DNA from: VXNE01 sp965248075
GTDB lineage: Bacteria; Pseudomonadota; Gammaproteobacteria; Pseudomonadales; Azotimanducaceae
Assembly: GCA_965248075.1 (NCBI GenBank)
Contig: CBDFIL010000002.1
Coordinates: forward strand, 372,001 to 436,000
Direction of reading: 5' to 3'
Length of the DNA stretch: 64,000 nucleotides
A model generated the notes under the pieces. That model ran no database searches. It was not told where the DNA came from and worked only from the letters and a program-made list of their open reading frames with translations. The position numbers were made by a program, and so were the translations under genes. Of this stretch, positions 42,568 to 51,541 are shown one piece after another (positions within the stretch are counted from its first letter, which is position 1; each line of letters opens with the position of its first letter).

Positions 42568-43680
42568 ATGTCCATCGTGGTGATGGATGACGATGAGCAG
42601 ACCGCTGCATCGTTGGTCCAACGCCTCAACCAGCTCGGTTACGACGCGACTCGCGGCCGCGTTCCACAACTCGCGGCCATCGACACGATCGAACTCTTCG
42701 TCTGCGGTTTCCACGGGGCCGCGGCGCTCGAAGCGCTGGTTCGCCCTTTCGCTTCCCGCCTGGATCGCATCCCGGCGATACTCGCCTGCGGCCGGGCGCC
42801 GACGGCCGAGGACCTCGCGGCGGCAATGGCGCTGGGCTGTACCGACGTCGTGTCCTGGCCGGCCCGGGACGATGCCCTGGCTGCGGTCATCGAGCGCAAC
42901 GTGCGCCGTTCGCGGGTGCGCCGCGCGAACGATCCGCGTCTCTACCAGGAACTCGGCGAGCTTGAACGCGACCAGCGCGCCGGGCGCTACATCCAGATGG
43001 GCATGTTGCCGCCGAATCCGATGGAGCTGGACCACTTTCGGCTGCGGCACACCATCCACCCGTCGCTGCTGTTGTCCGGAGATTTCGTCGACTACTTCCG
43101 GATCACGGACGACCACTTCGTCTTCTACATCGCGGACGTCTCCGGCCACGGGGCTTCCTCGGCCTTCGTCACGGTCATCCTGAAGAACTTCTCCCGTCGG
43201 CTGCGGCGCGAGTATCGCGCCAGCATGCTGAAGGCGCCGGGGGAGATCCTCGTCGCGCTGAACCGGGAGATTCTCGAGAACCGCATCGACAAGCATGTGG
43301 CGATGTTCCTCGGCGTCGTGGACATGCGCACCAACGAACTCCGCTACGCCAATGCCGGCCACTTCCCGCACGCGATCCAGGTCCGGGACGGGCAGGCGCA
43401 CCTGCTCGAACTGACCGGCAAGCCCGTGGGTCTCTTCGAGCAGGTCTCCTACCAGTCCGCGGCGATGGACCTGGCCGAGGGAGACAACCTGGTGCTGCTG
43501 TCCGATGGCGTTCTCGAGGTCATGCCGGAGGCCGGTCTCGCGCGCAAGGAGCATCGTCTGCAGGAAGTGGCCGTCGAGTGCGACGCGGACATCGACCGTC
43601 TCTGGTCGGCGCTCGGTGTGGACACCGGGATTGCCGGTCCGGACGACATGACCTGTCTCATGGTTGCTTGCGGGGCGTAA
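42568..43680 (+). CDS. Receiver-like domain plus SpoIIE-type PP2C phosphatase
   Basis: This 370-residue protein starts with a receiver-like domain of about 120 residues (MSIVVMDDDEQTAASLVQRL with an acidic cluster), but the phospho-acceptor aspartate position reads FVCGFHG, so it may be a pseudo-receiver. A short coiled linker leads to a PP2C/SpoIIE serine phosphatase: LLLSGDFVDYFRITDDHFVF, YIADVSGHGASSAFVTV, YANAGHFPHAI, LLSDGVLEV and PDDMTCLMV. The metal-binding aspartates are present. It should dephosphorylate the STAS protein encoded next. The insertion sequence ends 73 bases upstream and may have altered its promoter. Confidence 0.88.
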   Translation: MSIVVMDDDEQTAASLVQRLNQLGYDATRGRVPQLAAIDTIELFVCGFHGAAALEALVRPFASRLDRIPAILACGRAPTAEDLAAAMALGCTDVVSWPARDDALAAVIERNVRRSRVRRANDPRLYQELGELERDQRAGRYIQMGMLPPNPMELDHFRLRHTIHPSLLLSGDFVDYFRITDDHFVFYIADVSGHGASSAFVTVILKNFSRRLRREYRASMLKAPGEILVALNREILENRIDKHVAMFLGVVDMRTNELRYANAGHFPHAIQVRDGQAHLLELTGKPVGLFEQVSYQSAAMDLAEGDNLVLLSDGVLEVMPEAGLARKEHRLQEVAVECDADIDRLWSALGVDTGIAGPDDMTCLMVACGA

Positions 43681-43681
43681 G

Positions 43682-44173
43682 TTGTCCGGACGTATCCTCG
43701 TCGCCGACTGCGACGGCATGTACCTGATGAAGTTCGTCGGCGACGTGCGGGTCACCTTGTGCGCGGCGGTGGACGACTTCCTCTCCGAGATGTACCGCGA
43801 CGAGAACTTCAAGTCGGTCGTGGTCGATCTGACCCGCACGGACGGCATCGACAGCACGTCCCTCGGCGTGCTGGCCAAGCTCTCCATCGCGGCCCGCGAG
43901 CAGTTCGGCTTCAGCCCCACCCTTGTTTCGACGAACTACGACATCACCCGCCTGCTGTTCACGATGGGCTTCGAGGACGTCTTCCACATCGTCGAACAGC
44001 CCCTCGAGGACGAGGAGCAACTCGGCGAATTGCCGCACGCGGAGGCGACGCTGGAGGACCTCCGTCGCCGCGTCATCGACGCCCACAAGGCGCTGATGGG
44101 ACTGAACGACTCCAACGCGGCCAGGTTCCGGGATCTCGTCGCCACCCTCGAGGCGGCCGAGTCGACGCGCTGA
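43682..44173 (+). CDS. STAS-domain anti-sigma factor antagonist
   Basis: This 163-residue protein has a STAS fold: GRILVADCDGMYLMKFVGDV, VRVTLCAAVDDFL, VVVDLTRTDGIDSTSLGVLA with the regulatory serine in IDSTSLG, and a C-terminal helical extension (LEDLRRRVIDAHKALMGLND). It lies two bases after the phosphatase stop. The TTG at 43682 is preceded by GCGGGGC and was preferred; a TTG at 43664 is also in frame. The pair resembles a partner-switching module, but no anti-sigma kinase gene is nearby. Confidence 0.86.
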   Translation: MSGRILVADCDGMYLMKFVGDVRVTLCAAVDDFLSEMYRDENFKSVVVDLTRTDGIDSTSLGVLAKLSIAAREQFGFSPTLVSTNYDITRLLFTMGFEDVFHIVEQPLEDEEQLGELPHAEATLEDLRRRVIDAHKALMGLNDSNAARFRDLVATLEAAESTR

Positions 44174-44196
44174 CCCGGCGACGCTGCGTAGCGGTG

Positions 44197-45246
44197 TCAG
44201 GCCGCCCGGCGGGATGCGACGAGGTTCGCCGCGGCTTCGAGGACTTCCATGCCGGCGCCGCGCGTCCCGGCCCGTTCGGACAGGTGGCGGCGCCACGCCC
44301 GCGCGCCGGGCGCGCCGTTGAACAACCCGAGCAGGTGCCGGGCGATGTCATGCAGCCGCGTACCGTCCTGTTCGAGCGCCCGCGCGACGTAGTCGTCCAG
44401 ATATCGGGCGAGGACCTCCCGGGGGCCGCCGGGCAACGGTGTACCGAACAGGCGGTGTTCGAGTTCCGCCAGCCAGAAGGGGTTGCGGTAGGCGCCGCGG
44501 CCGATCATCACGCCGTCGGCCCAACGCAGTTCTGCGATCGCGCCGGCGGTGTCCCGAATGCCGCCGTTCAGCACGATGGCGATATCCGGCAGCTCGCGCT
44601 TGAGACGCAGGACCCGGCCGTAGTCGAGCGGCGGGATCGTGCGGTTCTGTGCGGGAGAGAGACCGTTCAACGCGGCGATACGGGCGTGCACGATGAACGT
44701 GTGGATGCCGGCGTCGGCGCAGCTGCCGACGAAGTCCCGCAGGAACGGGTAGTCGTCGTGACCGTCGACGCCCAGCCGGCACTTGACCGTGACCGGGACC
44801 GCGCCGGCGTCGCGCATGGCGGCAAGACACGCCGCAACGCGGGTCGGGTCGAGCATCAGACAGGCGCCGAACGCGCCGCGTTGCACGCGCGGCGAGGGGC
44901 AGCCGACGTTGAGGTTGACCTCGTCGAAACCGTGCTCCCCCGCCAGCGCCGCGCAGTGGGCCAGCGCGCGCGGCTCGGAACCGCCGAGCTGCAGGGCCAC
45001 CGGGTGCTCCATGGCGTCGAAGGCGAGCAGACGGTCCCCCGGACCGTGCAGGAGCGCGTCCGTCGACACCATCTCCGTGTACAGGCGGGCGTGTGGTGCG
45101 AGGACACGGTGGAACGCGCGGCAGTGCCGGTCGGTCCAGGCCATCATCGGCGCGACGCACAGCGTGTGCGTCCCCGGGATCCGTGCTGGCAGGTCGCCGC
45201 GTGCACCGTCCCGGGGCGTAGTGTCCGCACCGGCGGAGACGCTCAC
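44197..45246 (-). CDS. dusA: tRNA-dihydrouridine synthase A
   Basis: This 349-residue flavoenzyme reduces uridines in the D-loop of tRNA. It has the FMN-binding start LCVAPMMAWTDRHCRAFHRV, the catalytic cysteine in FDEVNLNVGCPSPRVQ, AVPVTVKCRLGVDGHDDYPF, HARIAALNGLSPAQNRTIPP and DGVMIGRGAYRNPF. LSPAQNR(T/E)IPPL is specific to DusA rather than DusB or DusC. The first 25 residues are an extra low-complexity extension, so the start may be further in. It is divergent from lpxC. Confidence 0.94.
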   Translation of the reverse strand: MSVSAGADTTPRDGARGDLPARIPGTHTLCVAPMMAWTDRHCRAFHRVLAPHARLYTEMVSTDALLHGPGDRLLAFDAMEHPVALQLGGSEPRALAHCAALAGEHGFDEVNLNVGCPSPRVQRGAFGACLMLDPTRVAACLAAMRDAGAVPVTVKCRLGVDGHDDYPFLRDFVGSCADAGIHTFIVHARIAALNGLSPAQNRTIPPLDYGRVLRLKRELPDIAIVLNGGIRDTAGAIAELRWADGVMIGRGAYRNPFWLAELEHRLFGTPLPGGPREVLARYLDDYVARALEQDGTRLHDIARHLLGLFNGAPGARAWRRHLSERAGTRGAGMEVLEAAANLVASRRAA

Positions 45247-45308
45247 GCCCGAAATACCCCTGTCTCTAGCCTCGATGCCAGATTTATTGGTTTTTTCTCC
45301 ATTTTTTC

Positions 45309-45337
45309 TTCATTTTGGGGCCGGGCGTGTGTATGCT
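45309..45337 (+). promoter_or_regulatory. Candidate lpxC promoter
   Basis: TATGCT at 45332-45337 lies 17 bases after a weak -35, TTCATT at 45309-45314, within the AT-rich gap between dusA and lpxC. This would give a leader of about 45 bases. It is the only reasonable pair in the gap, but its match to consensus is modest. Confidence 0.35.
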
Positions 45338-45390
45338 GCCCGTTCCTGCATCGGATATGAACCGATCCAGCGCATTAGCGAGCAATTCAG

Positions 45391-46305
45391 ATGCTGTGTC
45401 AAAGGACTATTCGTGCCCCTGTCTACGCCATCAGTGTCGGTGTGCACACGGGCAAGAAAGTCGCCATGACGTTGCGTCCCGCTCCGGCGGACACGGGAAT
45501 CCGGTTCGTCCGAACGGACGTCGGCTGCAGCGTACGCGCCCTCGCGCAGAACGTCTCGGACACGACGCTGTCGACGAGCATCGTCGAGAACGGCGTGCAG
45601 GTGGCCACCGTCGAGCACCTGATGTCCGCGCTGTGGGGTCTCGGCATCGACAACCTCGTGGTGGAACTCTCCGGCGAGGAAGTGCCGATCATGGATGGCA
45701 GCGCCGGGCCGTTCGTCCGGTTGATCGAGGGCATCGGCATCGAGGAGTTGCCCGCGCCGCGCCAGTTCGTCCGCATCACCCGTGAGATCGAGGTCTCGCA
45801 GGGCGGCGCGACGGCCGCGCTGCGGCCCTACGACGGCTTCCGCGCCGCCTACACCTTTGTCGCGGACCATCCCGTGTACAACCGCTATCCGAAGCGCATC
45901 GAAGTCGACTTCGGTCGCACGTCCTACGTCGCCGAAGTCAGCCAGGCCCGCAGCTTCGGCCTGGTGAACGAACTGGAGAAGGCCCAGGCGATCAACCGTT
46001 GCCTCGGGTCGAGCCTCGACAACGCGATCGGTATCGACGACTCCAGCATCCTCAATGCAGACGGCCTGCGCTACCAGGACGAGTTCGTCAAGCACAAGAT
46101 CCTCGATGTGATCGGCGATCTGTATCTCCTCGGCAAGCCCGTCATCGGTGCGTTCGAGGGCTACATGTCCGGCCACGCGCTCAACAACAAGCTCGCGCGG
46201 GCGCTGCTGCGCTGCGACGATGCGTGGGAGGTCGTGACCGCGGTTGATGGCGAGATTCCTCAGGCGGCTCTCGGCACATCGGCGCACGCCGGCGTCGCGC
46301 ACTGA
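45391..46305 (+). CDS. lpxC: UDP-3-O-acyl-N-acetylglucosamine deacetylase
   Basis: This 304-residue zinc enzyme carries out the committed step of lipid A synthesis. It begins MLCQRTIRAPVYAISVGVHT and shows VATVEHLMSALWGLGIDN (zinc histidine and catalytic glutamate), PIMDGSAGPFV, FVKHKILDVIGDLYLLGKP (zinc histidine and aspartate) and the catalytic histidine in YMSGHALNNKLA. The length is typical. It is not next to ftsZ here, unlike in E. coli, but sits between dusA and gltX. Confidence 0.96.
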   Translation: MLCQRTIRAPVYAISVGVHTGKKVAMTLRPAPADTGIRFVRTDVGCSVRALAQNVSDTTLSTSIVENGVQVATVEHLMSALWGLGIDNLVVELSGEEVPIMDGSAGPFVRLIEGIGIEELPAPRQFVRITREIEVSQGGATAALRPYDGFRAAYTFVADHPVYNRYPKRIEVDFGRTSYVAEVSQARSFGLVNELEKAQAINRCLGSSLDNAIGIDDSSILNADGLRYQDEFVKHKILDVIGDLYLLGKPVIGAFEGYMSGHALNNKLARALLRCDDAWEVVTAVDGEIPQAALGTSAHAGVAH

Positions 46306-46416
46306 GTCGACCGCACCCGCGGCCGCCGAGCCGCGTACTTCCTGAAGCCGCGTCGTTCCGGTCCGTGGGGCGCCGATGGACTATGATGCCGTCCCTAAGC
46401 TGTGCCTGAATCCGGT

Positions 46417-47925
46417 ATGACCGTTCGCACCCGGGTCGCGCCGTCGCCCACCGGCGATCCCCATGTCGGCACGGCCTATGTCGCGCTGTTCAACCTGGCC
46501 TTCGCACGCCGTCATGCGGGCGCGTTCGTGTTGCGCATCGAGGACACTGATCGCGCGCGGTCCACGCCCGAGTCCGAGGCGGCGATCGTTGACGCGCTGC
46601 GCTGGGCCGGGCTCGAGTGGGACGAGGGTCCGGACAAGGGGGGTGCATACGGTCCGTATCGCCAGAGCGAGCGGGTCGCGCTCTACCGCGAACACGCGGA
46701 CAGGCTGGTGGCCGAGGGCAACGCCTTCCCCTGCTTCTGCAGCCCCGAGCGCCTCGATGGCCGGCGGCGCGAGCAGCGCGCCCGCGGCGAGAACCCCGGC
46801 TATGACGGACACTGCCTGTCGCTGGACGCGGCGGATGCCCGGCGCCGCATCGACGCGAGCGAAGCGCATGTGATCCGCATGCGTGTCCCGCGCGCAGGGA
46901 CATGCCGGGTGGTGGACCGACTGCGTGGGGTGGTGGAAATCCCCTGGGCCCAGGTCGACATGCAGGTGCTGCTGAAGAGCGACGGCTTCCCCACCTACCA
47001 CCTGGCCGTCGTGGTCGACGATCACCTGATGGCCATTACCCACGTGCTGCGCGGCGAGGAGTGGATCGGTTCGATGCCCAAGCATCAGTTGCTGTACCGA
47101 TACCTGGGCTGGGAGATGCCGGAGCACACGCACCTGCCGTTGCTGCGCAACCCGGACCGCAGCAAGCTGTCGAAACGACGCAACCCCACGAGCCTCAATT
47201 ACTTTCGCGACGTGGGCTACCTGCCGGAGGCGCTGCGCAACTATCTCGGACTCATGGGCTGGTCGATGCCCGACGGGCGGGAGATCTTCTCGTTCGAGGA
47301 GATGGTGGAGGCGTTCGATGTCGACCGGGTCGCGACGAGCGGACCGGTCTTCGACTTCGAGAAGCTGAACTGGCTCAACGGCCAGTACATCCGCAACCTG
47401 TCCGCCGATGATTTCGCGGACCGGGTCGCCGACTGGGCCCTCGGCAGGGAGAACCTCAGGCGCCTGGTGCCGCTCGTGCAGTCCCGGACCGAACGCTTCA
47501 TTGACCTGGCGCCCCAGGTTGACTACCTGATCGGTGAGCGCGCGCCCCTGACGACGGCAGCGTTCGCGCACAAGACGCTGAGCGATGCCGACTGCCGGCG
47601 CATCCTCCATCACGTGCTGCGCGCGCTGGACGCGATGCCGCGCCTGACGGGCGATGCGCTCCTCGCGCGCTGCAAGGGGCTGGCAACGGCGATGGACCTC
47701 AAGATCCGCGACTTCCTGTTTCCGCTGTTCGTGGCGGTGTCCGGGCGTGCCGTGGCCCTGCCGTTGTTCGACTCGGTGGCCTTCCTGGGTCGCGACCTGA
47801 CGCGCGCCCGCATCCGGTCCGCCCTGACGGCGCTTGGCGGGTTGTCGAAGAAGGAAGCCAAACGCCTCGACAAGGCGTTCGAGGCCATGTCGGGGAGCGG
47901 GGCGCCGGGGTCCCCGGCGAATTGA
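46417..47925 (+). CDS. gltX: Glutamate-tRNA ligase
   Basis: This 502-residue class I synthetase charges tRNA-Glu. It begins MTVRTRVAPSPTGDPHVGTA with the HIGH-like HVGT, followed by FVLRIEDTDRARSTPESEAA, FPTYHLAVVVDDHLMAITHV, LRGEEWIGSMPKHQLLY and the KMSKS-like SKLSKRRNP. The anticodon-binding C-terminal domain is complete. A GTG at 46402 gives a five-residue extension and is an alternative start. A tRNA gene follows about 130 bases downstream. Confidence 0.96.
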   Translation: MTVRTRVAPSPTGDPHVGTAYVALFNLAFARRHAGAFVLRIEDTDRARSTPESEAAIVDALRWAGLEWDEGPDKGGAYGPYRQSERVALYREHADRLVAEGNAFPCFCSPERLDGRRREQRARGENPGYDGHCLSLDAADARRRIDASEAHVIRMRVPRAGTCRVVDRLRGVVEIPWAQVDMQVLLKSDGFPTYHLAVVVDDHLMAITHVLRGEEWIGSMPKHQLLYRYLGWEMPEHTHLPLLRNPDRSKLSKRRNPTSLNYFRDVGYLPEALRNYLGLMGWSMPDGREIFSFEEMVEAFDVDRVATSGPVFDFEKLNWLNGQYIRNLSADDFADRVADWALGRENLRRLVPLVQSRTERFIDLAPQVDYLIGERAPLTTAAFAHKTLSDADCRRILHHVLRALDAMPRLTGDALLARCKGLATAMDLKIRDFLFPLFVAVSGRAVALPLFDSVAFLGRDLTRARIRSALTALGGLSKKEAKRLDKAFEAMSGSGAPGSPAN

Positions 47926-48054
47926 CAGTTTCCGCGGACCGCACGTAAGATGCGCGCCCCGTCTCCTGGATCGCGGGACCAGGGTGCTATCGGGGCGGAC
48001 CCGTTACCGCCTCGCCCTGCAACCCACGCGCCCGGGAAGACACCGTTTGATCGT

Positions 48055-48130
48055 GGGGCCATAGCTCAGCTGGGAGAGCGCGACAATGGCATTGTTGAGG
48101 TCGGCGGTTCGATCCCGCCTGGCTCCACCA
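48055..48130 (+). tRNA. tRNA-Ala (GGC anticodon)
   Basis: The 76-base sequence folds as a standard tRNA. Acceptor GGGGCCA pairs with TGGCTCC through a G3-U70 wobble, the alanine identity element. The D-arm GCTCAGCTGGGAGAGC is present, and the anticodon stem CGACA/TGTTG encloses ATGGCAT with anticodon GGC at 48088-48090. The T-arm GGCGGTTCGATCCCGCC and an encoded CCA follow. Confidence 0.95.
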
Positions 48131-48249
48131 ACACTCCCACCGGGCACGGACGCCCGGTTCGTGGCGGGGGAACAGGGTCCATGACGGGCGCGGGTCTTCT
48201 CGGACGCCGGAGGCGTTCTCCGGCGGCCTGAGCCCCGCTTCCGCTGTGC

Positions 48250-49131
48250 ATGATGGATGACCTGCGGCCGGATCACCCCGTCAAGGGACTGGAGTGCCTG
48301 CGGTGGGCGTACCGGGAGGTGTTCGAGTGGCGGCTGATCGGCGCGTCGCTCGGCGTCCTCCTCGGCTTCGCGACCCTGTTTGCGCTGGTGGGCCACGTGG
48401 GTTTCGAGGACCGCCTCATCCCCATCGAGCGCGTCGGGTACTGGACCGTGAGCGCCTTGATCTGCTGGCCGCTCTGCTATGCGCTCGGCGCCAGCATCCT
48501 CTACGTGATGCGCTCGCACTCGCCGCCCGTGATCGCGCTCGCGGCCGTCGGGGGCACGCTGTTCTTCACCCTGCCGTGCACCGGCGTGGCGCACGTGGTC
48601 TACGGGTTGTTCGACCCGGAGGAAGCCGGCAACTTCACCCTGCTGCAGACCTACCTCGATGTCCTGCTCATGGCGTTGGCGTGCAGCGCGCTGGTCCACT
48701 ACGTGGTCTGTCAGCGCGTGGAAGTCCGGTACGCCTCGGCGGGAAGCAACGGGACGCCGGGACACGACACGGCCGCAAGGGACGCGGAGTGGGGCGAGGA
48801 GACGGCTCCGCCGGACGGCGACTTCTTCGATCGCGTGCCCCGCGCGCTCGGCCGGGATGTCGTATACCTGAGCGTCTCCGGCCACTACCTCAATGTCGTC
48901 ACGACGGCGGGATCCTGCCTCGTCCTGATGCGCCTGTCCGATGCCGTCGCCGCCCTCGGTGACCTCGGGTTGCAGGTGCACCGTTCCTATTGGGTCGCCT
49001 ATCGCCACGTCACTGGGATCCTGCGACGCGGCCCCCGGACGGTGGTGCGCGTCACGGGTCCCCATGAACTGCCGGTAAGCCGGAGTCATGTGGCCACCGT
49101 GCGCCAGGCGGTCCGTTCCCGGGAGACCTGA
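48250..49131 (+). CDS. Membrane-anchored LytTR regulator, paralog 1
   Basis: This 293-residue protein has four hydrophobic segments in its first 160 residues (LGVLLGFATLFALVGHVGF, YWTVSALICWPLCYALGASI, VIALAAVGGTLFFTLPCTGV, LDVLLMALACSALVHYVVC). A charged linker and a C-terminal LytTR DNA-binding domain follow: DVVYLSVSGHYLNVVTTAGS, LMRLSDAVAALGDLG, VHRSYWVAYRHVTGI and ELPVSRSHVATVRQAV. No receiver domain is present, so the membrane part may sense the signal directly. The next two genes encode close paralogs in the same direction. ATG at 48253 is an equal alternative start. Confidence 0.85.
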   Translation: MMDDLRPDHPVKGLECLRWAYREVFEWRLIGASLGVLLGFATLFALVGHVGFEDRLIPIERVGYWTVSALICWPLCYALGASILYVMRSHSPPVIALAAVGGTLFFTLPCTGVAHVVYGLFDPEEAGNFTLLQTYLDVLLMALACSALVHYVVCQRVEVRYASAGSNGTPGHDTAARDAEWGEETAPPDGDFFDRVPRALGRDVVYLSVSGHYLNVVTTAGSCLVLMRLSDAVAALGDLGLQVHRSYWVAYRHVTGILRRGPRTVVRVTGPHELPVSRSHVATVRQAVRSRET

Positions 49132-49280
49132 GCGGGGCCTGAGGGGCTCGTGGAAGTTCCCGCGCGGTCAGGTCGACCGCCGCCCGGGCGGGGCAGTCGC
49201 CGAGCGGCGTGGTATCGTCAGTGTACGTGGCATGCAGCGACGAACCGGGACAGTGGTTGGGGCACCCCGGAAGATGACGC

Positions 49281-50156
49281 ATGGCTGACGTACAGCCCGA
49301 TGGTCCCGTGCGCGGACCCGCGTGCCTGCGATGGGCGTACCGGGAAGCACTCGAGCCTGGCCAACTCGCCGTATCGCTGTGGATGCTCGTCGGCCTCGTG
49401 CTGGTGCTGACTGCCGTCGGGCCCATAGGCATCGAGGTGCGGCTGGGTCCGCTGCAACGCTTGGCTTTCTGGAGCATCTGTTGCGCGCTGTGCTGGCCCG
49501 TCTGTCATGCCCTGAGCGCGGCGATCCTGTACCTGATGCGGGACCGGCGCCCGGTCGTGATCCTGCTCGCGGCGGCGACGGGAGCGGCGTACTTTACCGT
49601 GCCCTGCGTGGCTGTTGCGTATACCGTGTATGGACTGTTCATGCCGCGGGACGCCGATGCCGCGGGCCTTGCGGAGATCTACCTCAATGTCGCGGTGCTC
49701 GCGCTGGCGTGTTGCGGTCTGGTTCACTACGTGCTCTGTCAGCGAGTGAAGCTGCGTTACGCCGGCGCGGGCGCCGCTGGCAAGTTCGGCGGTGCCGGCG
49801 ACGCGTCGCAGCCGCCGGCCCTGGAGTGGGGTCCGACGCAGCTGAGGTTCTTCAATCGCCTGCCCCGCATGCTCGGGCGAGATGTGGTGTATGTGAGCGT
49901 CTCGGGCCACTATCTCAACGTGGTCACGACCGCGGGCTCCTGTCTCGTCCTGATGCGTCTGTCGGATGCCGTGGCGGCTCTCGGGGATCTGGGCATGCAG
50001 GTGCATCGTTTGTACTGGGTTGCCCACCGCCACGTGACGGGGATCGTGCAGGACGGCCAACGGACGATGGTGCGGGTGACGGGTTCCCGCGAACTGCCGG
50101 TGAGTCGGACCTACCTCGCGACGGTGCGCGATGCCGTCCGTTCGGTGGCGGCGTGA
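49281..50156 (+). CDS. Membrane-anchored LytTR regulator, paralog 2
   Basis: This 291-residue protein repeats the plan of the preceding gene: RGPACLRWAYREALEPGQLA, four membrane segments, then a LytTR domain with DVVYVSVSGHYLNVVTTAGS, LMRLSDAVAALGDLGMQVHR and ELPVSRTYLATVRDAV. The DNA-binding part is nearly identical to that of paralogs 1 and 3, while the membrane part and linker have diverged, so the three may read different signals but bind similar DNA. About 150 bases separate it from the first copy, enough for its own promoter. Confidence 0.85.
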   Translation: MADVQPDGPVRGPACLRWAYREALEPGQLAVSLWMLVGLVLVLTAVGPIGIEVRLGPLQRLAFWSICCALCWPVCHALSAAILYLMRDRRPVVILLAAATGAAYFTVPCVAVAYTVYGLFMPRDADAAGLAEIYLNVAVLALACCGLVHYVLCQRVKLRYAGAGAAGKFGGAGDASQPPALEWGPTQLRFFNRLPRMLGRDVVYVSVSGHYLNVVTTAGSCLVLMRLSDAVAALGDLGMQVHRLYWVAHRHVTGIVQDGQRTMVRVTGSRELPVSRTYLATVRDAVRSVAA

Positions 50157-50188
50157 GCGCCGGTCGACGGACGACGAAGTGACGGCGG

Positions 50189-51070
50189 ATGGCTGAAGGA
50201 AGGCTCGACATTCCTGTCCGCGGACTGGCCTGCCTGCAGTGGGCGTACCGCGAAGTACTCGAGTGGGGCCTGCTCGCCGAGTCGCTCTGCATGTTGGGCG
50301 GGCTCGTGATCGTGCTGGCCTTTGTCGGGCCGATGGGGGTCGAAGACCACCTCGGCCCGCTCGAGCGCCTGGCGTTCTGGTCCGTATGCGGTGCGCTGTG
50401 CTGGCCGCTCTGCCATGCTCTCAGTGCCGCCATCCTGTATCTCATGCGTTCCTGTCCGCCGGTCGCGATCATGCTGGCCGCCACCGCGGGGGCCGTCTTC
50501 TTCACCCTGCCCTGCGCTGCGGTGACCCACACGGTCTACGGACTGTTCCGTCCGCAGGACCCGGCCGTCGGCCTCCTCGACATCTACCTCAACGTCGCCG
50601 TGCTGGCGCTGGCCTGCAGCGCACTGGTCCACTACGTCACCGTTCTCAGGGTGCGACTGCGCTACGGACCGGGCGGCGGCAGGGCCGTGCACCTGCCGGG
50701 AGACGCGAAAATGGACCTGCCACCGCAGGAGTTCGAGGCGTTGGCGCCGTCGCACGAGAGTTTTTTCGACAGACTGCCCGGCATGCTCGGCAGGGATGTC
50801 GTCTACCTGAACGTCTCGGGCCACTACCTGAAGGTCGTGACGACCGCGGGTTCATGCCTCGTGCTGATGCGCCTTTCGGATGCCGTGGCGGCTCTGGGTG
50901 ATCTCGGTATGCAGGTCCACCGCTCCTACTGGGTCGCCCACCGCCACGTGACGGGCGTCTTGCAGGACGGACAGCGGACCCGGCTCCGCGTGACGGGTCA
51001 CTGCGACGTGCCCGTCAGCCGCACGCACATGGCCGACATGCAGGAGGCGATGCGCAGCAGGCACGCATAG
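50189..51070 (+). CDS. Membrane-anchored LytTR regulator, paralog 3
   Basis: This 293-residue protein is the third tandem copy. It begins MAEGRLDIPVRGLACLQWAY, has four membrane segments, and ends with DVVYLNVSGHYLKVVTTAGS, LMRLSDAVAALGDLGMQVHR and DVPVSRTHMADMQEAM. It starts 32 bases after paralog 2, so those two are probably co-transcribed. The HCDVP and KVV changes in the DNA-binding part are the main differences from the other copies and could shift its sequence preference. Confidence 0.85.
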   Translation: MAEGRLDIPVRGLACLQWAYREVLEWGLLAESLCMLGGLVIVLAFVGPMGVEDHLGPLERLAFWSVCGALCWPLCHALSAAILYLMRSCPPVAIMLAATAGAVFFTLPCAAVTHTVYGLFRPQDPAVGLLDIYLNVAVLALACSALVHYVTVLRVRLRYGPGGGRAVHLPGDAKMDLPPQEFEALAPSHESFFDRLPGMLGRDVVYLNVSGHYLKVVTTAGSCLVLMRLSDAVAALGDLGMQVHRSYWVAHRHVTGVLQDGQRTRLRVTGHCDVPVSRTHMADMQEAMRSRHA

Positions 51071-51541
51071 GTCCGCCGTGCCGCGGGATGGCCCGAATCG
51101 ACTGAGCTGCCCGACGGGTGCCACGCCCCGCGCTGCCAATGGCCGGGGAGGGCGCAGCCTGCGGCGTGCGTGGGTGGCCTGCGCACGTATTCGCTGCGTG
51201 CGTTGACGCATCGCACCTTCGGCGGGACCGACCGGGACCCTGCAGGGCGCGTTCGCGCTGCGTGGATGTCATTTGGGAAACGGCAGCCTGTTTCAGGCAA
51301 GAGTCCGTGCAACAAACCTGTCGCCGGGTCCGGTCAGTGCTTATGGTGTATTAACGGCGCGCGCGTTCAGTTGTTCTTGTGCAGTACGGGTCGGTCCCAC
51401 AGGGGGTTCCGTGGGGTGACTCGGTAGGTTCCGATGGTGGGGCGAAGCGTTATCGAACGGCACATCGTTGACGATGTGCGGGTCGGCCCCGCCACTTGCA
51501 GTACGGAACCGCTCGCGTGGCGCGCGCGCCGACTTTTTGCT
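51071..51541. other. Intergenic region with a perfect hairpin
   Basis: About 470 bases without a recognisable gene. CACATCGT-TG-ACGATGTG at 51461-51478 forms a perfect eight-pair stem with a two-base loop, which could be an operator or a termination structure for either converging gene. The rest shows no repeat or motif that I can identify. Confidence 0.5.
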
